This document shows positions 7,685 to 15,658 of a DNA stretch of 33,111 bases, one piece after another. Numbering within the stretch: position 1 is the first letter of the stretch; each line of letters begins with the position of its first letter. The notes under the pieces were generated by a model that was not told the DNA's origin, did no database searches, and was given only the letters and a program-made list of their open reading frames with translations. Both the position numbers and the translations under genes were made by a program. The stretch lies in NCBI GenBank assembly GCA_944359885.1, contig CALVTC010000009.1:1-33111 (forward strand), read 5' to 3'. Source of the stretch: an uncultured Bacilli bacterium. Its GTDB lineage: Bacteria; Bacillota_I; Bacilli_A; RF39; UBA660.

Positions 7685-8936
7685 AAAATTTGAAGCTTTT
7701 AAACTGGAATTACAGAAAGTATATGAAAACAATAAAATATATCGACAAAAAATGAAAGATAAAAATCTAACTCCAGAAGATATCGATTCTTGGAATGATA
7801 TAAAAAAATTACCCCTTACCACCAAAGAAGATATATTATCATCTTACCCATACGGATACAATTGCGTAGATCAATCAAAAATAAAAATGTATCATGCATC
7901 TAGTGGAACAACTGGAAAACCATTAATTGTAGGGTTAAGTGAAAATGATATGATACTTCGCCAAGAAATAATTAAAGAAGATGCCATCATGGCAGGAATA
8001 AGAAAAGACGATATCGTTCAAATATGCTATGGTTTTGGAATGTTTACAGGAGGATTTAGTTTTTATGAAGGATTAAAAGAACTAGGTTGTCAAATTATAC
8101 CAACGGGAACCATGTCCACCGAGATGCAACTATTTTATATGCAACAATTAAAACCAACGGTACTTCTTACTAGCCCATCTCATGCAATGCATCTATCCGA
8201 AAAATCAAAAGAACTAAAAATAGATATTAAAACACTTCCAATCAGAATTATTAGAGTTGGAAGTGAATTACTAACAGAGGCCATGCGAAAGAAAATCAAA
8301 GCTAGTTGGGGCAACAAGGTTAGTGTAACTCAGGACTATGGAATGACAGAAACTCTAGGTCCTGGCCTAGGAATGGAATGCTCTTATGAAAATGGAATGC
8401 ATCTAAATGAACACTACTACTTTGAATTAATTGACCCAATTACCAAAGAACCAACCGAAAAAAATGTCGGGGAATTGGTAGTTACAACTCTCTACACGGA
8501 ATGTTTCCCTCTAATTAGATATAAAACAAGTGATTTAGTAGAAATTACTACTGAAAAATGTCCATGTGGTAACAGTGCTCCAAGAATAAAAAAATTTCTA
8601 GGGAGAACAGATGATATGTTAAAAATAAAAGGTGTAAAAGTCTTTGTAAGCCAAATTGAAGATTTCCTGTTTATGCATCCTTACTTCACTCATCAATATG
8701 AAATAGTATTAACAAAAGAAAATTACAAAGATATTTTAACGATAAATATTGAATATAAAGAAGATTTACCAAAAGATATTAAAAAGCAACTTCCAAATTA
8801 TGAAATTGAAATAGAAGAAGAATTTAAAAATAGATTTGGAATCACAAGTCAAATTAATATTATAAATAATAATACATTACCACTAAGTAAAGGAAAAGCT
8901 ATTCGAGTAAGAGATTTAAGAAAAGTAAAAGTATAA
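7677..8936 (+). CDS. PaaK-like phenylacetate-CoA ligase family AMP-forming acyl-CoA ligase
   Basis: Adenylate-forming enzyme of 419 aa, slightly shorter than typical PaaK (about 430-440). The phosphate-binding loop SSGTTGKP is at residues 75-82. The YGMTE motif, the GELVVTTLYTE strand, the YKTSDL segment and RIKKFLGRTDDMLKIKGVKV hinge follow in the usual order, and the C-terminal PLSKGKA carries the candidate catalytic lysine. The cysteine pair in KCPCGN is also typical of PaaK-like ligases. It would activate a carboxylic acid to acyl-CoA through acyl-AMP; the acid is unknown. No phenylacetate-degradation gene is nearby. The GGAGG site lies within the preceding gene, so the pair is translationally linked. 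Confidence 0.85.
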   Translation: MDKKFEAFKLELQKVYENNKIYRQKMKDKNLTPEDIDSWNDIKKLPLTTKEDILSSYPYGYNCVDQSKIKMYHASSGTTGKPLIVGLSENDMILRQEIIKEDAIMAGIRKDDIVQICYGFGMFTGGFSFYEGLKELGCQIIPTGTMSTEMQLFYMQQLKPTVLLTSPSHAMHLSEKSKELKIDIKTLPIRIIRVGSELLTEAMRKKIKASWGNKVSVTQDYGMTETLGPGLGMECSYENGMHLNEHYYFELIDPITKEPTEKNVGELVVTTLYTECFPLIRYKTSDLVEITTEKCPCGNSAPRIKKFLGRTDDMLKIKGVKVFVSQIEDFLFMHPYFTHQYEIVLTKENYKDILTINIEYKEDLPKDIKKQLPNYEIEIEEEFKNRFGITSQINIINNNTLPLSKGKAIRVRDLRKVKV

Positions 8937-8943
8937 AAAATTC

Positions 8944-8972
8944 TAGACAAACAAAAGAATACTTGCTATAAT
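8944..8972 (+). promoter_or_regulatory. Strong promoter of rpsF-ssb-rpsR
   Basis: TAGACA (8944-8949), 17-base spacer, TATAAT (8967-8972) with an extended TG at 8964-8965. The -35 has 5 of 6 and the -10 has 6 of 6 consensus bases. It is expected for a ribosomal-protein operon. Confidence 0.85.
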
Positions 8973-8978
8973 ACTAAC

Positions 8979-9030
8979 GAGTATTTTAAATACTCCTTGC
9001 TGCAATAGTAGCCATTAGTCCAAAAGGAGG
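8979..9030 (+). promoter_or_regulatory. Structured rpsF leader with alternative hairpins
   Basis: Hairpin 1 pairs GAGTAT with ATACTC within 8979-8995. A small hairpin pairs GCTGC (8999-9003) with GTAGC (9008-9012). In addition CTCCTT (8993-8998) is complementary to AAGGAG (9024-9029), which is the rpsF ribosome-binding site. Hairpin 1 and the ribosome-site stem share bases 8993-8995, so they exclude one another. In many bacteria the rpsF leader is bound by the S6:S18 complex for autoregulation; this leader is a candidate, but I could not place the known CCG-containing motif in it. Confidence 0.45.
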
Positions 9031-9038
9031 TGTAACAA

Positions 9039-9326
9039 ATGAGAAAGTATGAAATTATGTTTATTGTAAGACCAGATATGGAAGAAGCTGAAATCGCAAA
9101 GACAGCTGAAAACTTAAAGAAGGTCTTAGAAGACCAAAAAGCAAACTTTGTTGAAGAAAAGAATATGGGACAAAGAGAATTAGCTTATGAAATTAAGAAA
9201 TTTAAAACAGGATATTATTACTTATTCGTAGTAGAAGCAACACCAGAAGCAGTTGCTGAATTCGACCGTGTTGTAAGAATTAATGAAAACTTACTTCGTC
9301 ACTTAATCGTAAAAGTAGAAGACTAA
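9039..9326 (+). CDS. rpsF: 30S ribosomal protein S6
   Basis: Small-subunit protein that pairs with S18 on the central domain of 16S rRNA. The 95-aa length and pattern are typical: MRKYEIMFIVRPD at the N-terminus, then NMGQRELAYEIKKFKTGYY, and the ending RINENLLRHLIVK. An AAAGGAGGTG site precedes the ATG. First gene of the rpsF-ssb-rpsR operon. Confidence 0.98.
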   Translation: MRKYEIMFIVRPDMEEAEIAKTAENLKKVLEDQKANFVEEKNMGQRELAYEIKKFKTGYYYLFVVEATPEAVAEFDRVVRINENLLRHLIVKVED

Positions 9327-9340
9327 AAAAGAGGTAGAAT

Positions 9341-9835
9341 ATGAATAAAGTATTTTTAATAGGAAGATTAACGAGAGACCCTGAATTAAGATATACAGGA
9401 AGTAACACTGCTGTTGCTACTTTTTCTCTAGCAGTAAATAGAAATTTTACCAATGCAAATGGGGAAAGAGAAGCTGATTTTATCAACATCGTAGTTTGGA
9501 GAAAACAAGCAGAAAATGTAAAAAATTACTTATCACAAGGTAGTCAAGTTGCCATTGACGGTCGTATTCAAACTAGAAGCTATGATGATCAAAATGGTCA
9601 GAAACGATATGTAACAGAAGTAGTAGCAGACAATGTAGAATTCTTAGGTTCAAAAGGGTCATCTAATAATACAAATATGAATGCTAACAGTGCCGCACCA
9701 CAACATGATGCTGCACCTACACCTTATGACTTTGGAGCAACAAGTACAGAACCAAAGGGAACAGATGTAGATAGCAATCCTTTCGCAGATTTTGGATCTA
9801 GTATCGAAATAAGCGATGACGAATTACCATTCTAA
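9341..9835 (+). CDS. ssb: Single-stranded DNA-binding protein SSB
   Basis: Tetrameric OB-fold protein that coats single-stranded DNA and recruits replication and repair partners. It is 164 aa. The OB fold covers about residues 1-105 (MNKVFLIGRLTRDPELRYT, then NFINIVVWRKQAENV-like core: here DFINIVVWRKQAENV). A low-complexity Asn/Ala/Pro linker follows, ending in the acidic tip DDELPF that binds partner proteins. It sits 14 bases after rpsF, in the conserved S6-SSB-S18 order. Confidence 0.98.
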   Translation: MNKVFLIGRLTRDPELRYTGSNTAVATFSLAVNRNFTNANGEREADFINIVVWRKQAENVKNYLSQGSQVAIDGRIQTRSYDDQNGQKRYVTEVVADNVEFLGSKGSSNNTNMNANSAAPQHDAAPTPYDFGATSTEPKGTDVDSNPFADFGSSIEISDDELPF

Positions 9836-9851
9836 AAAGGAGGCGTAAAAA

Positions 9852-10067
9852 ATGGCAGAATTTGGACGTAGAAAGAAAAAAGTATGTATGAGATGTACTG
9901 GAGCAACAGTTGATTATAAAAATCCTGAAACATTAAAAAGATATATAAATGAAAAAGGAAAAATTGTTTCAAGAAGAGTAACTGGAAACTGTGCTCGCCA
10001 TCAAAGAGAAATTGCAACAGCAATTAAAAGAGCAAGAGCAATTGCCTTATTACCATATACAAGATAA
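9852..10067 (+). CDS. rpsR: 30S ribosomal protein S18
   Basis: 71-aa partner of S6. The order [21 protein letters not shown] and the ending [10 protein letters not shown] are diagnostic. A Cys pair at CMRC is kept, as in zinc-type S18 (C+) forms, although only this pair is obvious. AAGGAGGCG precedes the ATG. Last gene of the operon; a terminator follows 3 bases later. Confidence 0.98.
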   Translation: MAEFGRRKKKVCMRCTGATVDYKNPETLKRYINEKGKIVSRRVTGNCARHQREIATAIKRARAIALLPYTR

Positions 10068-10070
10068 TAG

Positions 10071-10099
10071 AAGAGTTCTCCAAGAACTCTTTTCATTTT
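10071..10099 (+). terminator. Intrinsic terminator after rpsR
   Basis: AAGAGTTCT (10071-10079) pairs with AGAACTCTT (10083-10091) across a 3-base loop, followed by TTCATTTT. Confidence 0.88.
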
Positions 10100-10125
10100 A
10101 CAAACGAATGAAAGTATTATATAAT
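10097..10125 (+). promoter_or_regulatory. Promoter of the DHH phosphodiesterase-rplI-dnaB unit
   Basis: TTTACA (10097-10102), 17-base spacer, TATAAT (10120-10125), 25 bases before the start codon. It begins inside the tail of the rpsR terminator. Its position also shows that no upstream coding part of the next gene is missing. Confidence 0.8.
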
Positions 10126-10150
10126 AAAAGAGGAATACAGGAGGCAATTT

Positions 10151-11140
10151 ATGAAGATAATAGAACAAAGAAGAGAACTAAATAAACGCATCAAAAGATC
10201 AAAAATAATCTTCTTAATGGCTCATAAAGATTTAGATTTAGATGCATTAGGAAGTTGCATTGGACTAAGCTTAATTTTGAAACAACGCAAAAAAAATTGT
10301 TACATTATTATAGATGATAAACAACACGAATTGGGTGTAGAAAAAATATTAAGGGAACTAGATGGATGTATTCCAATTATTAAGGGAGAAGAAGTAGATA
10401 AATATCTTTATCCCAACAGCAAAAAGAATCTATTAATCATACTAGATACGAATAAAACAGAGCTAGTTCAAAATCAAGGTGTATTGAAAAAAATAGATAC
10501 TAAAATAGTAATCGACCATCATGATCTAGGGAAAACAACAATTAAAAATGCTCTAATTATTGATGATAAGGATGTTTCTAGTACCTGTGAAATGATAACA
10601 GAACTAACAGAGTTTTACGATGTAGAACTAGATCCATATTATGCAACAGTCTTATTATCAGGAATTGTCTTAGATACTAACAACTTCACACTAAAAACAA
10701 GTGCAGAAACATATTACGCTGCATATTATCTAGCCAACCTAGGAGCTAGTGCAAAAAAAGTTCAATATTTATTAAAGCAAGATATTGAAGAATATACAGA
10801 AAGACAAAAGTTATTAACAGATATTGAAACTATCAATAAAAAAATTGCTTTTACCAAGGCAAGTCCTTATACAATTTATCGAAGAGAAGATCTAGCAAAA
10901 GTTGCGGATACTTTATTATTTTTTAATAACATAGAAGCATCTTTTGTAATAGGTAAAATAGGAAAAGATACGATAGGAATTAGTGCTAGAAGTTTAGGAA
11001 ATTTCAATATTACAAAAATTTTAGAAAAACTAGGCGGCGGTGGAGATACTTACAACGGCGCTGCAAGATTCGAAAATACAACAATTAGCAAAGTAGAACA
11101 AGAATTAAAAAAGACAATTGCTAAAGAAGAAGGTGAATAA
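10151..11140 (+). CDS. GdpP-like DHH-DHHA1 phosphodiesterase lacking the membrane, PAS and GGDEF domains
   Basis: The position between rpsR and rplI is that of gdpP (yybT), whose product hydrolyses c-di-AMP. Normal GdpP is about 650 aa with two membrane helices, a PAS domain and a degenerate GGDEF domain before DHH-DHHA1. This protein is 329 aa and consists only of the catalytic part. All metal ligands are visible: His25, Asp29 and Asp31 (AHKDLDLD), Asp99 (LDTNK), Asp122-His123-His124, and Asp175 (VLDTNNF). In DHHA1 the usual GGGGH motif reads GGGGD (295-299), so the substrate-contacting His is Asp. The promoter and AGGAGG site just upstream confirm the short start. It may be a soluble c-di-AMP or pApA hydrolase, or a nanoRNase; the specificity is open. 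Confidence 0.85.
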   Translation: MKIIEQRRELNKRIKRSKIIFLMAHKDLDLDALGSCIGLSLILKQRKKNCYIIIDDKQHELGVEKILRELDGCIPIIKGEEVDKYLYPNSKKNLLIILDTNKTELVQNQGVLKKIDTKIVIDHHDLGKTTIKNALIIDDKDVSSTCEMITELTEFYDVELDPYYATVLLSGIVLDTNNFTLKTSAETYYAAYYLANLGASAKKVQYLLKQDIEEYTERQKLLTDIETINKKIAFTKASPYTIYRREDLAKVADTLLFFNNIEASFVIGKIGKDTIGISARSLGNFNITKILEKLGGGGDTYNGAARFENTTISKVEQELKKTIAKEEGE

Positions 11141-11141
11141 A

Positions 11142-11582
11142 ATGGAAGTAATTTTTATCAAAGACTTAAAAAATCAAGGTAAAAAAGGTGATATCAAAAA
11201 AGTAAAAGATGGTTATGCGGAAAACTTTTTAATAAAAAATGGTTATGCAGTAATCAAGAATAAAGAAAATCTTGCAAAATTAGAAAATGAAAAAAAGCAA
11301 AAAGCAACTGAAGATGCCAAAAATAAACAAACTGCACTAGAAATGAAAAAAGAATTAGATAAATTAGTATTAGATTTTAAAGTAAAAACAGGTGAAAATG
11401 ACAAAGTATTTGGAAGTGTTAGTATTAAACAAGTAAAAGATGCTTTATTAAAAGCAGGATATAAAATAGAAAAAAGTAAAATTGAATTAACAACTTCCAT
11501 GTCTACATTAGGATTCCATCAGATTAATATCGATTTATATCCTGGTGTAAAAGCAACTATCAAAGCACATATCATAAAATAG
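11142..11582 (+). CDS. rplI: 50S ribosomal protein L9
   Basis: 146 aa, typical length. The N-terminal rRNA-binding domain MEVIFIKDLKNQGKKGD with KDGYAENFLIKNGYA is followed by a long connecting helix (about 45-75) and the C-terminal domain with FGSVSIKQVKDAL. The ATG at 11142 has an AGAAGGTGA site; an in-frame TTG at 11118 has none and lies inside the previous gene. It follows the DHH gene with a 1-base gap and precedes dnaB, as in Bacillus-type genomes. The stop is TAG. Confidence 0.98.
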   Translation: MEVIFIKDLKNQGKKGDIKKVKDGYAENFLIKNGYAVIKNKENLAKLENEKKQKATEDAKNKQTALEMKKELDKLVLDFKVKTGENDKVFGSVSIKQVKDALLKAGYKIEKSKIELTTSMSTLGFHQINIDLYPGVKATIKAHIIK

Positions 11583-11592
11583 AGGTGAAAAA

Positions 11593-12945
11593 ATGCCAAT
11601 AAAGACTTTACCAAACAACATAGAAGCAGAAGAATCTGTATTAGGAGCATGTTTTTTATCTAAATATGCTCTTCAAAAGGCCTGTGAAAATTTGACACCA
11701 GACTCTTTTTATGATGAAAAAAATGGTAAAATATTTGCGGCAATGAATGCCTTAGTAGAAGAAAAAACACCAATTGATATCACTACCGTAACGGGTTATT
11801 TAAAAAAAAATAATCAACTAACAGAAATTGGTGGAGTAGAATATTTAACAGAAGTATTAAACTTTGTACCAACAGCAAGTAATATAGATTATTATATAAA
11901 AAATGTAGAAGATGCATCAATATTAAGAAGATTAATTGAAACAGCAACAGAAATAGCTTCAGAAGGATATCGTACAGATGAAACAGTAAATGAAATTTTA
12001 GATAATTCTGAAAAAAAGATTTTAAATATTGTAAAAAACAGAAAATCAAGTGAATTTAGATCAATAAAAGAAATATTACAAAAAACACAAGCAGACTTGG
12101 AAAGATTATCAGAACATAAAGGGGAAGTAACCGGTCTAGCAACGGGTTGGTACGACCTTGATAAACTAACTACTGGTCTTCACCCTAATGAACTAATTAT
12201 TATAGCTGCTCGACCTGCCATGGGAAAAACAGTATTTGCCTTAAACTTGGCAACTCATGCAGCGATGACTCAAGATAAGTCGGTGGCCCTTTTTAACTTA
12301 GAAATGAGTGCAGAGCAATTAGCGATGCGTATTATATCTTCTCTAGGTCAAATAGATGGGTTTAAGTTACGTACAGGAAACCTAATGAATAATGACTGGA
12401 AAAGAATTAATGAAGCAGTATCTCAATTATCCAATACAAATTTAGTAATGGATGATACACCAGGTATTACAATAGGAGAAATTAGAGCAAAGTGTAGGAG
12501 ACTGGCAAGTAGTGAAAAAGGACTAGGATTAGTAGTCATAGACTATTTACAATTAATATCTGGAGGAAAAAATTATGGTGCCAACAGACAACAAGAAGTA
12601 TCGGACATTTCAAGAAGTCTAAAAACGCTAGCAATGGAATTACAAGTTCCTGTAATTGCACTATCTCAACTATCACGTAGTGTAGAGTCTCGTGAAGATA
12701 AAAGACCAATTATGAGTGATTTACGTGAATCAGGATCAATCGAGCAAGATGCTGATATTGTTGGGTTCTTATATCGAGATGATTATTATAAAAAAGAGGC
12801 AAGAAATGAAGATAATACCAGCATTGTAGAAGTAATCATTGGAAAGCATCGTAATGGACCAACCGCCACAATAGAACTATTATTCAAGAAAGATACATCA
12901 ACAATGTTAAATCTAAGCAAAGGAAATAGAGGTGAAGAAGGATAA
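11593..12945 (+). CDS. dnaB: Replicative DNA helicase DnaB
   Basis: Hexameric 5'-3' helicase at the replication fork (called DnaC in Bacillus). It is 450 aa, full length. The N-terminal helical domain (NNIEAEESVLGACFL) is followed by a linker and the RecA-like domain, with Walker A ARPAMGKT at residues 206-213, Walker B-type VVIDYLQLISG, and the LSQLSRSVESR and MSDLRESGSIEQDADIVGFLYR motifs. AGAGGTGA precedes the ATG. There is no intein. The rplI-dnaB order is conserved. Confidence 0.98.
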   Translation: MPIKTLPNNIEAEESVLGACFLSKYALQKACENLTPDSFYDEKNGKIFAAMNALVEEKTPIDITTVTGYLKKNNQLTEIGGVEYLTEVLNFVPTASNIDYYIKNVEDASILRRLIETATEIASEGYRTDETVNEILDNSEKKILNIVKNRKSSEFRSIKEILQKTQADLERLSEHKGEVTGLATGWYDLDKLTTGLHPNELIIIAARPAMGKTVFALNLATHAAMTQDKSVALFNLEMSAEQLAMRIISSLGQIDGFKLRTGNLMNNDWKRINEAVSQLSNTNLVMDDTPGITIGEIRAKCRRLASSEKGLGLVVIDYLQLISGGKNYGANRQQEVSDISRSLKTLAMELQVPVIALSQLSRSVESREDKRPIMSDLRESGSIEQDADIVGFLYRDDYYKKEARNEDNTSIVEVIIGKHRNGPTATIELLFKKDTSTMLNLSKGNRGEEG

Positions 12946-12946
12946 T

Positions 12947-14434
12947 ATGAAGCAGAGACTAAATAAATTTTTATTAGTGCTACTATTAGGTATAATGTTA
13001 CCATTTTTAACTGCCTATTCATCAGCAACACCGAAAACACTATATAGAGTTTATTTAAAAGGAGAATCCATAGGATTAATAGAATCAAAAGACGCCCTAG
13101 AAAATTATATCGACAAACAGCAAGACCAAATAAAAAAAGAGTTCGGGGTAGATAAAGTATACATGCCAGAAGATCTTAATATTATAAAAGAAGTTACTTT
13201 TGACAATAACATCTCCAGTGTAAAAGAGATTTATAATAAAATAAAAGACATTTCTCCTTTTACGATTAAAGGATATGCAATTACAATTGGTGCCGTAGAT
13301 ACTCAATCTGGAGATGGATCTGAAATTAAAGGAAAAAAACAAACTATCTATGTATTAGACAAAAAGGTCTTTGAAGAGGCAGTCGACAGTGTTGTACGTT
13401 CCTTTGTTTCTGAAGAAGATTATAAAAACTATGCCAATGGTACACAAGAAGAAATCAAAGAAACTGGAAAAATAGTAGAAAAAATCTATATCGAAAATAA
13501 AATAACAATCAAAGAAAGAAATATTCCTGTTGATAAAACAATTTACTTAGATACTACTACCTTAAGTCAATATTTAATGTTTGGAACAACAGAAGCACAA
13601 CAAAAGTATACAGTTCAAGCAGGAGATACTATTGAACAAATATCATTCAACAATAAAATCTCAACACAAGAATTTTTAATTGCCAACCCAGAATTTACTA
13701 GTGTAAACAGCTTATTATATACTGGACAAGAAGTAACACTTGGAATATTAAAACCACAATTTAGTGTTGTAGAAGAAGATCATGTTGTTTTTGATGAAGA
13801 AACAAATTATCAAACAGAAACGCAATATGACAATACAAAAGAAGTGGGATATAGTGAAATAAAACAACAAGGTCAAAAAGGAGTAACTAGAATTACTCAA
13901 AAAATTCAAAAAGTAAATGGTGAAACTGTTAATGTAGCACCAGTTGGAACCGGTGAAGTTTTAAAAGAACCAGTAAACGAAATCATCGTTAGAGGTGGTA
14001 AAAAATCAAGTTATGTTGGTTACGGAAGCGTTGTTGCAACTGCAGGTCAATGGGGATGGCCAGCGACTTGTTCCTCTGTTTCTAGTGGATTCGGCTATCG
14101 CTGGGGAACATTGCATGACGCTATCGATATTGCTGGATGTGGATATGGTTCGAACATCTTCGCTGCCTTAGATGGAGTGGTTGTACAATCATCATATAAA
14201 TATGACAATGGAGAATTTGTAACAATTGATCATGGAAACGGATACTATTCATTATATGCGCATATGGTATCTGGTTCTAGAAGAGTTAAAGTTGGTGACT
14301 ATGTAGTAAAAGGACAAATATTAGGAAGCATGGGAATGACTGGAGCAGCGACAGGTGTACACTTACACTTTGCTATCTGGAGAGGTTTCCCATATCGTGG
14401 TGGAACACCTTTAAACCCTTTAGGATTCTATTAA
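12947..14434 (+). CDS. Secreted LysM-G5-M23 peptidoglycan metallopeptidase
   Basis: 495 aa after choosing the ATG at 12947, which has an AAGGA site 4 bases upstream; an in-frame GTG at 12932 lies inside dnaB. Residues 1-25 are a signal peptide or anchor. A mixed N-terminal region (about 30-205) leads to a LysM domain (about 217-265, from KYTVQAGDTIEQIS), then a G5 domain (about 270-345), then an M23 peptidase domain. Zinc and catalytic residues are His390 and Asp394 (LHDAIDIAG) and His472 and His474 (HLHF). The enzyme should cut peptide cross-links outside the cell, with LysM and G5 binding the wall. It overlaps nothing but starts 1 base after the dnaB stop and ends 1 base before walJ. Confidence 0.92.
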   Translation: MKQRLNKFLLVLLLGIMLPFLTAYSSATPKTLYRVYLKGESIGLIESKDALENYIDKQQDQIKKEFGVDKVYMPEDLNIIKEVTFDNNISSVKEIYNKIKDISPFTIKGYAITIGAVDTQSGDGSEIKGKKQTIYVLDKKVFEEAVDSVVRSFVSEEDYKNYANGTQEEIKETGKIVEKIYIENKITIKERNIPVDKTIYLDTTTLSQYLMFGTTEAQQKYTVQAGDTIEQISFNNKISTQEFLIANPEFTSVNSLLYTGQEVTLGILKPQFSVVEEDHVVFDEETNYQTETQYDNTKEVGYSEIKQQGQKGVTRITQKIQKVNGETVNVAPVGTGEVLKEPVNEIIVRGGKKSSYVGYGSVVATAGQWGWPATCSSVSSGFGYRWGTLHDAIDIAGCGYGSNIFAALDGVVVQSSYKYDNGEFVTIDHGNGYYSLYAHMVSGSRRVKVGDYVVKGQILGSMGMTGAATGVHLHFAIWRGFPYRGGTPLNPLGFY

Positions 14435-14435
14435 A

Positions 14436-15191
14436 ATGAAAGTAAAAACAATAGCAAGTGGTTCAAAAGGAAATTGTACAATAGTATTATGTGAAAATAC
14501 GAATATAATTATAGATATGGGAATTTCCTACTTGACTCTAAAAAGGAGTTTAGAAGAAAATTCTCTTTCTTTTGACCAATTTCAAGCAATTTTTATTACT
14601 CATAGTCACAAAGATCATATTAATGGATTAAAATCATTAATTAAACACACTACATTAAAAGTATATATTCCAGAAAAAATGTATGATGAATTAGAAGAGA
14701 TTGTTCCTAGATATCGCTGCGAATTTATTGAAGATAATTTTCAAATTCAAGATGTTGATATCGAGCTAATCCACACCTCTCACGATACAGCTTGTTCCGT
14801 AGGGTATATCATTACCTATAACAACAAATCTCTAGTCTATGTTACGGATACAGGATATATTAATAGAAAATATCTAGCTAAAATGACGGAAAAAGACATT
14901 TATATCATGGAATCAAACCATGATGAAATAATGTTAATGGATGGACCATATCCTAGATTTTTAAAAGAAAGGGTAATTAGTGATAAGGGTCACTTATCAA
15001 ATAAAACAACAGCAAAATACTTAAAGAAAATCATTGGAAAAAATACACAATATATAGTTCTTGCCCATTTGAGTGAAAAAAATAATACCGAACAAAAAGC
15101 GCTAGAAGCAATAGAGGAAGAATTAGGACAAACAAATATTAATATATTAATAGCTAGACAAAAAGAAGAAAGTCCAATGATAGAGGTGTAA
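14436..15191 (+). CDS. walJ: MBL-fold hydrolase WalJ/YycJ
   Basis: Metallo-beta-lactamase-fold protein of 251 aa, a putative double-stranded DNA 5'-exonuclease linked to the WalRK cell-wall regulon in Bacilli. The metal motif HSHKDH is at residues 56-61, preceded by SGSKGNCT and IIIDMG, with HTSHDT, VTDTGY and a late LAHLSEKNN segment supplying other ligands. The walRK genes themselves are absent, though walJ and rlmH remain in conserved order. The ribosome-binding site is weak (TTTAGGAT), so translation may depend on coupling to the gene just upstream. Confidence 0.92.
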   Translation: MKVKTIASGSKGNCTIVLCENTNIIIDMGISYLTLKRSLEENSLSFDQFQAIFITHSHKDHINGLKSLIKHTTLKVYIPEKMYDELEEIVPRYRCEFIEDNFQIQDVDIELIHTSHDTACSVGYIITYNNKSLVYVTDTGYINRKYLAKMTEKDIYIMESNHDEIMLMDGPYPRFLKERVISDKGHLSNKTTAKYLKKIIGKNTQYIVLAHLSEKNNTEQKALEAIEEELGQTNINILIARQKEESPMIEV

Positions 15192-15192
15192 A

Positions 15193-15648
15193 ATGATAAA
15201 AATAATTACAGTAGGTAGTATAAAAGAAAAATATTTAAAAGATGCTATAGCAGAATATCAAAAAAGATTAAGAAAATATCGAGAAGTAGAAATACTCGAA
15301 GTTAAAGATGAAGGGATACTTCCACCAGTTCAAGCGATGGAAAAAGAAGCAGAAAAAATAAAAAAATATATATCGGGAAAAGATTATATTATTACTCTAG
15401 AGATAGAAGGAAAACAATTAACATCAGAACAATTTTCAAAAAAACTAGAAGACATCATGATATCTAATAGCAATATTACCTTTATCATTGGCGGAAGTTA
15501 TGGAATAGATAAATCAATAAAAGAAATATCAAAATATCATTTATCCTTCTCTAAAATGACATTTCCACATCAGCTATTCAGAGTACTATTATTAGAACAA
15601 ATATATAGAGCATATAAAATAATGAATAATGAAAGTTATCATAAATAA
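15193..15648 (+). CDS. rlmH: 23S rRNA pseudouridine-1915 N3-methyltransferase RlmH
   Basis: SPOUT-class methyltransferase, 151 aa (usual about 155-160). The start MIKIITVGSIKEKYLKDAI, the SAM-knot segment FIIGGSYGIDKSI and the conserved ending FPHQLFRVLLLEQIYRAYKIMNNESYHK (shown here in part) are unmistakable. It begins 1 base after the walJ stop, with GAGGTG overlapping that stop. Confidence 0.96.
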   Translation: MIKIITVGSIKEKYLKDAIAEYQKRLRKYREVEILEVKDEGILPPVQAMEKEAEKIKKYISGKDYIITLEIEGKQLTSEQFSKKLEDIMISNSNITFIIGGSYGIDKSIKEISKYHLSFSKMTFPHQLFRVLLLEQIYRAYKIMNNESYHK

Positions 15649-15658
15649 GGAGAGACGT

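Noticed and set aside
9991..10185. Overlapping frame inside and after rpsR
   Set aside because: It overlaps S18 in another frame, crosses the rpsR terminator and has no start signal.
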